Below are positions 47,138 to 57,901 of a stretch of 64,000 nt of DNA, piece after piece. Source of the stretch: Pyrenochaeta sp. MPI-SDFR-AT-0127 (taxonomy: Eukaryota > Ascomycota > Dothideomycetes > Pleosporales > Cucurbitariaceae); contig JAGTJM010000003.1 in NCBI GenBank assembly GCA_020747015.1, positions 806,001-870,000 of the forward strand, in the 5' to 3' direction. A program made the translations under genes and the position numbers. The notes under the pieces were generated by a model. That model was not told the DNA's origin and made no database searches. It was given only the letters and a program-made list of their open reading frames with translations. The stretch's first letter is position 1. Each line of letters starts with the position of its first letter.

Positions 47138-48770
47138 TCACTTCCCTGTCCATCTCTTCTCTATCCACCGAAATAATGGAAAAGCAATGCCACAGAATAG
47201 TGCTGTAAGCTCATGTCCCACATTACCACCTTTTTTACCAATTAACCCAGCGATTGGTGCTGTGTACCAAGCCGTCTTCATACCCAGCGCAGCACCTAGG
47301 AAACCAAAAGCGAAGGCACCGATCGCTCCCCATCCGAATGGCAATAGATCCCAGCTTGCCCAAGCATCCCAATCATAATTCTGCCACCGAGAGCCACGGA
47401 AGAGGATATGCTCTTCAATGATGATGACTAAGTGAACTATCGTCCAATATCCAATAATCGAGAGAAATGTTTCGAGTGTATCTTCGAAGAAAGCAGCTGC
47501 GCAGCAGCCAACTGTTATTGCTGCGACAAAGCCAAATGTAACGAAAGCTATTCTAGGGACGCGAAGTGCCCATGGACCAAAATTTTGGGCATGCATGGCA
47601 AAGGAGTAGTTGTTAGGAATATTATTCTAGAATCATTAGTATGCTTGTCCTTGTAGGCTGAACAGCTTACTTACAGGAATTGAACTTAGCCCAGCCAGTA
47701 CCATCAAAAATTTTCCAAACCCACCAGCTGGGACCAATGCCATCTTGAGCGGCCCGCCCACACCTGCATCATGGAAAGCAGCCTTCCAGGAAGGATTGAC
47801 CGCCGTGCCACTGTATAGTGCTGCGCCTAGTGTCTGCACTAAGACAGTGGGAATGCAAATGCCAATGTAGGTTGCTACAAAAATCTTCCATCGAGGGGTA
47901 TTGATCGGCATTTTGACGTTGTAATCCGCAGCACAGTTGATCCATGAGACAGCGAAGGAAAATATCACAGCAATAAAGGAGAAGGCGGCAGCTGCTCCAT
48001 CGGCTCCCTTCGGAGATTTGATTGCATTGCCGTTGAAATGCTTTGCGCCAGTTCCGGCAGCGACACACCAAACGATAAATGGTGGGATCCAAAGAAAAGC
48101 GTCCAGGCGGTGAATCCAAGTGATGCCCAAACTGCAGATGATCCAAACTGTCGTACATATGATGATCACACCAGCCCATTGGGGACATTTGCCATCTGAC
48201 AACGCATATAGTACGGACGCTCCAGAGATACTATTGACGGCATTCCAGCCAGTCGTGGAGACCATCGAAAAGACCACAACGAGAAGATTGCCCCAATAAC
48301 CGAAGGAGTAGCGCGAGAACGTAGTCATACGTAGACCGGTCAAACCGAAGGTTGCAGTCCAAGCGGGCAGGAGACAAGAAGCAACGTTGACTACTAAGAT
48401 GATAGCGAAACAGTCCCAAAAAGATAGTCCCATCTTGCCACCAATGGTGCCAACATTGAGAGTCGCTACGGCCATATTGGCACTCATCCTAAACTCATGA
48501 GCCTTGGAATGTCTCAAGAATAGAATAGCCGTATTCTTACCAGAATGTCCAAGCATTCCACACTTTCGAAGTGTTTTCAGCTCGATCTGCGTCTGTTATG
48601 CGCTCGATGCCACCAGTCTCAACTGCAAGACGCTTAATCCAGTATCTGAATCTAGAAGTTGTGGAAGAGTTCTCTGTGGTGCCAGCTTGAAGTTCATCAT
48701 GGAAGGCGGCTTCGAAGGATTCCTTTGAGTTCATCTCGGAGTCGGCAGTGAAGACAGTCTTTGATGCCAT
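47138..48770 (-). CDS. NCS1 purine-cytosine permease (Fcy2-like)
   Basis: Nucleobase:cation symporter-1 family transporter of the plasma membrane, of the cytosine/purine Fcy2/FcyB type. Exons are 48770-48541, 48488-47675 and 47626-47138, giving 510 aa. The joins give WTFWMSANMAVATLNVG (TM1) and LSSIPNNIPNNYSFAMHAQ, both family-typical. About 12 TM segments are visible. A conserved soluble N-terminus (WIKRLAVETGGIERITDADR) precedes TM1, matching fungal NCS1 proteins. It is transcribed away from the arylsulfotransferase-like gene, with 460 bp between starts and four CCGCGG sites there. Which nucleobase or vitamin it carries cannot be told. Confidence 0.92.
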
Positions 48771-49230
48771 TTTGTCGTGTTTCGCTCAGATGATGCGTGG
48801 CTATTGACATGATCCTGTGCCATTATATCCTTCATTGTAAACATAACGTGAAATGGCGTGCGTTTGAAGCTTCACATTTCGGATGTCGCGATGCGCTTAT
48901 CACCGCGGCAAGCCGTAGGATACGATTGTGGAAACCGGCATCGCCGCGGGTATGCCGCGGATAACACCATATTTCGCCTATCAACTTTCAAGACATGTCG
49001 GTATCCCGCGGCGGTATCAAAATGATCAGTCGAAGGCCGACCAAATGCCTTAGAAATATAAGATTGCGCATTGCGCCCAAGAAAGGCGTCATTTGCCTAA
49101 CGTGGTTCTTATTTCCTCTCGTTTGGCGGTGCCGTCCTTTTAATGATCCCCTTGACTTTGTTTTAAGGCAGCTGTATCTCTTGATCCATATTGTAAAAAG
49201 AGCTCCTCAGTATATCTACGAGCTTAAAAC
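48771..49230. promoter_or_regulatory. Divergent promoter of NCS1 permease and ASST-like gene
   Basis: This 460-bp intergenic region serves two divergent genes. Its central part carries four CCGCGG palindromes (listed separately), and an AT-rich stretch lies on the ASST side. Confidence 0.6.
48903..49011. promoter_or_regulatory. Four clustered CCGCGG sites, candidate Zn2Cys6 operator
   Basis: CCGCGG is seen at 48903-48908, 48944-48949, 48955-48960 and 49006-49011. The middle two form a direct repeat with an 11-bp period, and the last is flanked by two GGTATC hexamers. CGG triplets in inverted array are the usual half-sites of Zn2Cys6 factors, and one such gene lies about 1.5 kb away. Elsewhere in the window I noticed only single, scattered CCGCGG copies. 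Confidence 0.5.
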
Positions 49231-50484
49231 ATGGAGCAAAACACTCTTGCCCGTCGAGGTCTTGGTCTTCGAGGTGTCGATCTGCACAAAGTTTCCCCAG
49301 GCTACACTCTTTATGCACATCTCACTAGCCCGGGAACAGTCAATCTCATTGACAACAACGGCCAAGTGGTAAGTACTTAGTACACAGTGAGTGAGACACA
49401 TGCTGATTTCGTTGTTCGATTCTTAGGTCCATCAGTGGAAACTCCCATACCGTCCCGGACGACACGCCCAACTCCTCAAGAACGGTAATTTAGCTTACAA
49501 TGGTGTGCATCCCGATGCTCCTCGGCTGTTCCCTCTTTGGCAGAAGTATCGAGGCGGGGTGATGATGGAAGTTGATCCGCATGGCAACGTTGTGCGAGAA
49601 CATCGCGATCCCTTAGCGCACCATGACCAACACCACCTCGACAATGGTGAGCTACTTTATACTACTGTTGAAGGTTTAAAGCCAGAGGAAGGTGCTCGCG
49701 TGCTTGGCGGCATCCCTGACACTGAGGCACCAGATGGAAAGGTGTACGCTGATTGTATGTACTGTCTATGTCTGAATTGCATGTGAGATCATTGCTGATT
49801 TTGAATCTTTACCTAGGTATCAAGCATGTTTCTCCTTCAGGCGAACTGCTCTGGCGTTGGAAAGCAATCGATCACTTAGGCAACAAGAAGTTCAAGCTCC
49901 AACCGCACTATCCTAGGGAACACTGGCCGCTCATCAATTCCGTATACCCACTAGCTGACGGCAACATACTCGCCTCCCTACGAAGTGTTTCTGTCGTAGT
50001 CATCATCTCTCGCCAGACTGGCGAGATTATATGGCATCTTGATTCGACAGTGGTAGCCCAACAACACTGCGCATCTGAGCTCAAGGATGGAAGCATTCTC
50101 ATCTTCGACAACGGGACGTTCCGGCACCACGAGAGTGCAACATACTCCCGGGTCATTCAAGTATCTCGAGCGGACATGTCAATCATCTGGGAATATCGCG
50201 ATCCACATCCAATGACGTTCTTCACTCCCTTCATGGGAGGTGCGCAGCGATTGCGAGGTGGTAATACATTGGTGACTGAGGCGGCATTTGGCAGGATTTT
50301 TGAGGTGACAGCAAAGGGGGAACTAGTCTGGGAATATGTAAATCCAGACTTCGCTGACTATTCTGGGCTTGATGCGAAAGAGATCGAGGGTTACTTTGCT
50401 TATCCCGCAAATGCTCTATTTCGCGCATACAAATATGCGCCAGAGGAAATACCCTGGTTGAGCCCAGACCGGAACCGTCCTTGA
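49231..50484 (+). CDS. Arylsulfotransferase (ASST)-like protein
   Basis: Beta-propeller-type protein of the arylsulfotransferase family, which in bacteria transfers sulfate between phenolic compounds; fungal members are mostly uncharacterised. Exons are 49231-49368, 49427-49754 and 49817-50484, giving 377 aa. Joins give NNGQVVHQWKLPYRPGRHAQ and YADCIKHVSPSGELLWRW, the repeated 'G.(V/L)(V/L)W.W' blade pattern. Further blades are GEIIWHLDST, MSIIWEYRDP and GELVWEYVNP. Conserved His residues occur in HHDQHHLDNG and WPLINSVYPL. There is no signal peptide or membrane anchor, unlike many fungal ASST proteins, so it is probably intracellular. It could be a non-catalytic relative. Confidence 0.85.
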
Positions 50485-50658
50485 GGCTATCCAATTCGAT
50501 GTCGAGTTGTGTATATAGCTTCTTTAGGCCTTTTCTTCGCGCTACACCTTGGTTGTTTGCATATGTGAGTATTGATACACAATAGAAGCAAATTGTATGG
50601 AAATCTGTGTCTCTCGTGATACTCTAAGATTTGTTTTTAAATTCTTTAATATAAGCAA

Positions 50659-52452
50659 TCAGGTAATGGGTTGGAAGTCAGGCAACATAGATCCGTTCAT
50701 CGCAGTGAATGGGGAAGCTCCGAAGAGTTCCGGAAAGAGCTGGGCAAAATCATCGTGGATCGCTGGGTCAACGTCTGCGTACGATGTACTAGGACTCGGT
50801 CCAGAATCAGGTCGTAGCTTCTTATGGAACGCTGCAACGACGTTGCCCATTGTATGCGCTACGTGGCAAGGAAGGCCAATTGCATGCAGCCAAGATACCA
50901 AGGATAGGATCAACCCATCTAGCTCATGGAGATCATGAGATGGAGAAAGTTGCTCCTCATAATTATGAAGTAATCGCGAGAGTGTTACTGCAGCAAAGCT
51001 GATCATATGATAAATATGGTCGGTCAAATGCCGAGTTCGGTCATCAGCTGTCTCCATGGCAACCTTAATAATCGAAGTCGAAAGGCGAATCATTTCGTTG
51101 AGCAGAGACTCCCTGGCTGCTGCCGAGCGTGTCTTCAGCGATTGGTCGTACACCAGAAGTTGAGCAAAGTAAAATCCCATTTGAACGAACTGCGATCGGG
51201 GCTGGTCAAAAAGGGGCTGCCATTCCAGTTTCCATGCTTGTAGAGCTGATTGTGTTTTTTGGGGTCCTGAAGAAGAATTGCAACTTTCGTAGATAATCCA
51301 GTATAAGAAAACCTCAGCCACCATACGTGATTCGAAATTCGTTGCGTGATCTGATCCCAGAATGGCACGACATTTTTCAATATCCTTTTTTTCGAGGACG
51401 GCTTTTCGGCGGGTGCCAACGCAATAGTGAAGATGCACGAGGCAGAGGTGGTTCCAAACACATAAGCGATCACGCTGAGATACGTTCAGATTTGTAGTCT
51501 GGTCTTTGGCAGAACCGAATAGTCCAGTTGTGACACTATGTTGGATCGCGAAACCGCTCAAGAGCCAGCTATCAATACTTAGGGGAACTCCTCCAATAGT
51601 GGTTGACCACATACTGAGTATCAGGGACGCTTGAAAGAACTCGATTGGTTGTGGGGTACTTAGCATGGCCGACGAGAGAAGAGATTTTGCCTCTTTGAAC
51701 AGAACTGGCGCCAGCCGCAAAGCTAAGTCTTGCGAAGCATGTCGTACCGCAATCAGACAGCAGGCGGCTAGTAGCAATGGGGATTTGCGTACATCCTCCA
51801 GCAGGATCGCCGTTGGAATGTGGGTGTCAAATGAAACCCAGCGTCCATAATGCTCCTGGAACATAGAAAGTAACGAGAACGCTTCTTGAGGGCTGATCAG
51901 TCGCTTGAAGATGATATCGTGGGAGAAGCCGCGTGACGGAGTGTTGGTGGCAGTTCGATCAGTGGCTTGGAAGCCTGATTCTGTCGTTACGTCTCGAAGG
52001 ACGAAAAGGGGTGCAGAGTCCTGATCAATTGAATCAATATCCTGGCGATGTTGTGACACCAATTGCTCTTCAATCGTTGGTTCACGATACGCTTGTATCC
52101 GCGACCTATCAGGCTGAGAGGCCTCTGCTTCCAGGTCATTCACCTTTTGTAATAGGGCATTTATAGTCTTCTCAATACGTTCTAATCTATAGATCATCAG
52201 CTCATTATGTTGCGATAACATTGATCTCTTCTACCTTGCATCTTGACTGCTGCGTAGGATACTGCTCGCACCAACCTGCCAGGATTCGTCCCGAATTTCC
52301 GCGCTTGCTGAGTCGGGGCCGTCAAAAGAACACTTATGCCCTATGCGCTCACACCGGAGACATGTTCGGCCATTCGCAGACTCATAACATCGTGTTTTCT
52401 GTTTCCGACACGCGGTACATGCTCTTGACGCGCGTCCGCGGTCTGGAGGCAT
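50659..52452 (-). CDS. Zn2Cys6 fungal-type transcription factor
   Basis: Binuclear zinc cluster regulator. Exons are 52452-52276 and 52230-50659, giving 582 aa. The 45-bp intron uses a GTTGGT donor, also used by the sulfate permease gene. The ATG at 52452 opens MPPDRGRASRACTACR; the codon further upstream is a GTG. The zinc cluster is C-x2-C-x6-C-x8-C-x2-C-x6-C at about residues 12-42, followed by a short linker and a coiled-coil dimerisation segment (MIYRLERIEKTINALLQKV). The middle-homology region fills the remainder. It is convergent with the ASST-like gene (174 bp apart) and may control that gene and the permease. Confidence 0.9.
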
Positions 52453-52981
52453 TGGAATGCTCACATGAAGTGATCAACCATCTACATGGGTCTTGAGTAG
52501 TGTAAAAGCTTGCACAATTGAGCTCTGAAACACAGTGCGCTAGGTGAGTGAAATGAGATACAATGAGCTCGAGCATTAGCGAAGGTGTGATTGTACTCGG
52601 CCTATGTCGGATCAGGCTAGCGCTTCACGTGGACCATCCTTCACATGTGCATTTGAACCACTTTCTAATTTCAGGTCGTTAAATTTGAACATCGTAACTC
52701 AGTGGCAAAAATAAGGCTAACTGACAGAATTGTGAATCTTATATAATCTTTCTAAAGGATCTTGCTTCGTCTTTTACAAGGTATTTGGTCTCTGGAGGTG
52801 ATGTTGTGTGAGCACTGAGCGGCATAGTGAATGCTTTTTGGCGTTGCCCCACATGGAACCTGCCTCTATAAAAATACCTCGCCATGAAATTGGGTTTCCC
52901 AGGCAGCCTCAACCAGTCCACTTGCCTTTCAACTTCAACTTGACAAAAACAAGCACAATCGTCCAGTCTTTAAGAAAGACC
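52453..52981. promoter_or_regulatory. Divergent promoter region with TATA box
   Basis: A region between divergent genes. A TATAAAAA box is seen at 52867-52874, about 115 bp upstream of the downstream ATG. A pyrimidine/CAA-rich leader (TTCAACTTCAACTTG) follows, typical of fungal transcription starts. Confidence 0.55.
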
Positions 52982-53683
52982 ATGGATAGAGATTCACGTC
53001 AGTGCCGTAAGCGTGTGTATCGACTCAAGAATGGACTGATATCCTTGAACAAGACGCCGCCGCATTTAGCCTCAACGTAAGTACATGCTGGATACAACTT
53101 AGTATTCGAAGAAAGTTAACCCAGTTACAGCGTCCTCAACAATAGTCTCTCGCCGCTTCTCAATCTCCCAGCAGAGATTCGTACCAAGATCTTCGAACAT
53201 GTTGTTGGAGGTAATGTGTTCCTCATTGGCGCATTCAGAGCTGTTTTCTTCCGCCACAAGGACTCGACAAACCCAGATTATTACACATTCCACCCAGAGA
53301 GACAGCTCACCCTCCTCCGCGTCTGTCGCCAAATCTACAGCGAAACAGCAACACTTATTTTTCGCACGAGCCTCTTCCGCTTTGCCAGTTGCCGAGGTCT
53401 TGAAAAAGTATGGGAACGTCTTTTGCCTGCTCAACGAGATTCAGTCAGAAGAATGGTCATGGACATACACTTGCTGCTTCCCTACCTCGGTCCACAGGCA
53501 GATCCCAATCGTGTATGGTCAGATCCATGTCCTATGTTCCGAAACCTCCATACGATTGTTATCATAAACTCGCCTTATTCACCACAGGGAAAGGAACTCG
53601 AACATTTCATGAAGATGATTGAGGAGGTTCAGTTCAAGCACGGTCTGCGAGTTGTCATACAAGACGAGTCTGGTGAAGCATAG
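52982..53683 (+). CDS. F-box-like fungal protein with LPAEIR motif
   Basis: Exons are 52982-53076 and 53131-53683, giving 215 aa. The 54-bp intron has a GTAAGT donor and TTAACCC branch region. The join yields SPLLNLPAEIRTKIFEHVVG, then LTLLRVCRQIYSETATLIFR, the two hallmark blocks of this large fungal F-box-like/DUF7730-like group. The ATG at 52982 follows a leader and TATA box. An ATG at 52853 is in frame but lies upstream of the TATA box, so is unlikely. Function unknown; it is related in style to the protein at 10340-11124 but not a close copy. Confidence 0.78.
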
Positions 53684-56507
53684 GAGACATATATGGGTCA
53701 AGGCCCATAAATTGAAGGCCTTTGGGTTTGACAGTGTGGACAATAAACATGCATGGTATTGATTTAGACTTGGCAGGGAGAAGTATAACCCATAGAAGCG
53801 ACTATGCAACAGTGAAACTACAAAAGCCGTTTACTAGGACGCTCTTCCTGTTGAGCTTCATCAAATGTTTTTCTTCTCGTTCTTCTCAGAAATTGGTAAG
53901 TTCAGCTTTCCGTATCAATACCACCTCAAACAAGATATCTGAAGAAGAAAGTGTTCGACTTTGCAAGTTCGCCCTAAAACACCGACAGTCCATTCGCAGA
54001 TGCTGGTCTCCAGATGTTTCATAGGTCCTGCAGTACTTTCGCAGCCAGTTATCAAGGTAACTTCAATCCATGTGTATAAAAACTCCTGAACCGGGAAATT
54101 ACAGGTAATGTCCATCCCTGTGATCTGAGACGCCTTCGTGTGGCGAGCTGAAGTTAAAAGAAAAAGCGTCGTCGGGTCTTGTTCTATGATTTTATAGAGC
54201 TAAGTTACATATTCACAATACACAGTTCCGTGGCTACTTAACACTAGTATCCTAGCCTCGGAAATATTCTTCATGTTTGTAATGCTATAGCTTACATTTG
54301 AGCATTATTTCCCGTGCCCGTTCTATTCCCTCGTCACGTGGCGTTCTTTTACCGAAGTGCTAACTACCTGTGTTCTTCCGCGAGATGAGTCCTGCAACAT
54401 GTAGGTCATTCTCTAACCACCAGTCATAGATACTTCAGTGGATGGCACTTCCAAGAGACTGCCGCACAGGCACGAAGTATAGCCTAAACAAACTTATACT
54501 GTGTTGAAGGTGAACGGGAACCATTTTACCAAAGTTCACCTACATGAGCATCCAATTCCAAGGTTGAATTGTGTCATAGGATCATACTAGAACCAGTCGT
54601 CTCCGACGAGAGTGCGCGCCATATGCGATCAGGATCCCGCGAGAGGTATCGCTCTACCAATTTATTTCCCGTCCTGTCGATCCTAACCCTTAATTCCTTG
54701 CAAGAGCAAACTTGTCTTTGTGATGCGTTCTCTATCTTGAAACAGCTTCTCCAGTGCTGCTTTAGTGGGGATCCTTTAGTATTACCGGCGCAGCTCTTAT
54801 CGCAATTTCCCCTGTGATGTCAATCATCAGGAGCTGCAGGGTATCAGAGTCTCTGGCAAGTACAATGAAGTCGCTTTGGTCATTGCTATACATCATTTGA
54901 TCCTTGGGCACTTTTAGATATCATCTCAGCTCGCATTTTATCCCAAAAATCTCTACCTATTGGGAATTTGCGTCATCAATTTGGAGTGTAACGGTGAGAC
55001 AATCCACTAAAAGGTGGTTCATGCGTTCCCCTTCGTCCAACTAGCCTAAGCTGCAGCCGTTGTCTAAAATGGAGCTTGAGCCAATTCCCAGAAAGGATCG
55101 CAAAGGCAAGTGACTTCGGTCGAAGTAACCTTCACGGGCTTTGGACTGACTGGAAAGCGCCTCGGGGATGGTTCAACCTGCCAAATCTGAGAAACGTTTA
55201 CCTATCGGAGTATATAATCCCTCTTGTGTCAAGTTCGGGTTCGAAAGCATCATGCGACGTAACTCATAGAGTGCTTTGTTGTAAATTCGATGGAGTGAAC
55301 TTCGCAATTTCGACATCTCGGCAAGTTCTTGAATGCACATGTTTGTGTAATGCCAAGCCCTGTGGGTGTCCTCTGCACTCAAGGATAGGAATTTCAGCTC
55401 TAGTTGATCTTTAATAGCTCGATAGGTTTTGAAAAGGGGAGGTTACCATTCGTTCTTCTCTCACTGAGGAATATGTAGATGTTGACCAAAGTATTGAAAT
55501 CGACTCAACGTACCTGCCCAGCCGGCCCAAGATCATGCTGAGAACCCCTCACACCTTCTTCGCTGGCCCAAGTGCTCCTACATAAGGCAAATCGAGAGGT
55601 TTTCAATTGGACCACCTTGAGAGAACCCCTGCAAGAACCAGGGCAATTCAAGTCACTTCAACATCCCACCTGGTGCGTTGACAGAATCACTATCTCGACG
55701 CTGCGAGTATTGTTCCAACTGGCGACATAGTCATCAAGGTATTGGCCAGGCTGTTCAGCATGCAAGGCATCTGAATAATCCTCGAACTTATTCCAATCTT
55801 TTTCCCTTTCCGATTTGATGAAAGTGTTTTGAAACTCAAGCTGTGAGTACCTGCTCGCATGCGCGCAACGTATCTGCCCGTGTTCAAAGAGTGGTACGAA
55901 GATGGCGCATCCTCAATCGTCTCACAAAAGCTTCCGGAGTTACATTCGAAATATAATTGCCTCGTCAGCGATTTACAAGCACCTTGGAGAAAGCGATATT
56001 GCTTGATAAATCCAAGCCCGCGTTCCCCAGTGTGACCAGGACATCTTCTGTCGAAGTACTTGTCCAACGAGACCAGGGTTTTATCTTCAAAGCGTTGAAC
56101 CTGCCCTTGTTAGTTGCTTTCACTTTTGGCATGCCATAGCTCATGGAATCACTTGAGATCGCGACAACCGTCAACTAAAGCTCCCGTATAGATTGCATCA
56201 ATTATCTGTACTTGCGCTTCTTTATGCCGAGAACCCTGCTGATTAATGTAAATGGAGTCAATCCAGACATATTTTTCCAAGGATGCGTACAAGCATCATG
56301 GCATCCTCAAGTGTTGCACGCAAATGTGGTATTGTGGATGTCTCTGGAAAGTCTGGTTGCGCATTCAAACCCTAGACATAACTTAGTACTATTTGCTCTG
56401 GGCGTCCTGCTTCGATGTAAGTGACCCCTCTCCGTTCTACCATGTCAATGAGCGCACCTCCAACATGTCCAACCTCAGCGATCTAAAGGTCTCATTATGG
56501 TAGCCGA
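53684..56507. other. Gene-poor stretch, no intact gene recognised
   Basis: About 2.8 kb of AT-rich sequence with many stops in all frames. Frames of 82-125 codons exist (for example 55690-56067 minus, 55076-55414 plus) without recognisable motifs. It may hold further decayed genes, as the HET relic to its right suggests, but I cannot identify them. Confidence 0.4.
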
Positions 56508-57000
56508 TGCATCGATACCTGCTCCATCGAATAGCGTAGAACTTTCATCGGCTATCAACTCTATGTTTCATTGGTATCGCAATGTGACAGAATTGGGTGC
56601 ATACCTCTCTGATGTTTAAACTTTTAATCCTTTTCAAAGGGACCAATCTTCAAGAAATGAGCAGATGACAGACTCGAAGTTTGAGATACTTCTAGGGCTT
56701 ATTGGCCCTAGTTCAGTTGAGTTCTTCTCTATAGAAGGCTATCGACTTGGCTATAAGTGTGCATTACAGCAAACTCTCCATGAGATAATAGATCTCTCAT
56801 TGAAGTACTCTAAGGGAACTTCTTATCGTAATCCCACATTGGTGAGCAAATATAATGCGTAGAAAGACAGGAGACAAGACGCGAAGAGTATACCGCATAC
56901 TCTCTGATAGATGTTTTCAACATTCACATGCCACTCAGTTGTAGAAAAGGCCGGGAGAAGGTATTCAATCGGCTTCGTCAAGCAGCGACACATCTGCCTT
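56508..57000 (+). pseudogene. HET-domain gene relic, frameshifted
   Basis: Pieces of the fungal heterokaryon-incompatibility (HET) domain occur in the correct order but in different frames. CIDTCSIE (56508-56531) is followed in the next frame by NSVELSSAINSMFHWYRNV, ending YLSDV at a TAA (56617-56619). LIGPSSVEFFSIEGYRLG (about 56699-56755) is in the same frame and ends at a TAG. RREEYTAYSLIDVFNIHMPL and KGREKVFNRLRQ follow in a third frame (about 56885-56985). These match the WIDTCCIDK, SINSMF.WY..., WTLQEL.AP..V.F and R.ED.AYSLLGIF blocks of HET proteins. Start and downstream region are missing, so it cannot be functional. Confidence 0.8.
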
Positions 57001-57901
57001 TCTACCTGTTCCTAACACACCCTTTCATCGTGACACTGATTTTATCGACCGTGGAACACTTCATTTTTGCTCGAGTACGTATGGAATGCTCTCTGCCCGA
57101 GTCTTGTGTGGCACTTGTTGGCGTTGGTGACGTTAGAGGGTAATTTCTCGAAAAGCGGAAATAGAATACTGACCATCCCGTCTTCATATGAGGTTTAGAT
57201 TGCTATCGAACATTCTCAACAGGTACGGGAGAAGTCAACGACAACGTGCGATCGTTGTCCATAGACCAGACAAGGTCAAGAGTATCTCAAGAAGGTATAT
57301 AAAATCTTTCTGTGAGATCTTTAACAAGGACCAGCTACTCTGAGAAAGCTACGATCTTTCAAAATCTGAAAACCCATACTTTGTCCTGTCACACCGCGCG
57401 TCTCGCGATCCAGGGTTGCACATTACTTTGGGTCTAAACAATTTGAACTTTCCGTGCACACCTTTATGTCTGCAAGATAATTGTGGTATAGCATAGACAT
57501 GCTCAAACATATAGGTCGCTCTGTTTAGCGTAGACGACAAAAGGCCGTCTTCACTCCAGACACTATTTTCTGCGATGTTACTAATTAACGCTGTGGTCGA
57601 TGCGGGTCGGCTATCCTCGTTACCAGCTTCCGTAGCTTTGTCAGAACCTTACTGTGGCACTGCTCAGTAGTCATCTTAGTGTTGATGTGGAACCATGCAA
57701 GTAAACTACGCTGTCGCGTGTTAAGTCACATTGCCTTACAAGGTGTCGCTTCATATGCGTAGACATCTGGATTTTAGCGACTCGGTAAGATTCTAAGCAG
57801 ACCACTCAAGAGTATTTTATCGCAGAACTACATCAGGACTAACGAACGGAGAAAGAGAAGTAACTGTATGAGACTCGAGACTCGTTGGCTCTAGCAAGCC
57901 T
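57001..57901. other. Intergenic/decayed sequence
   Basis: No intact gene is seen. A minus-strand frame without stops for about 95 codons (57349 to about 57640) has no motif I recognise. Confidence 0.4.
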
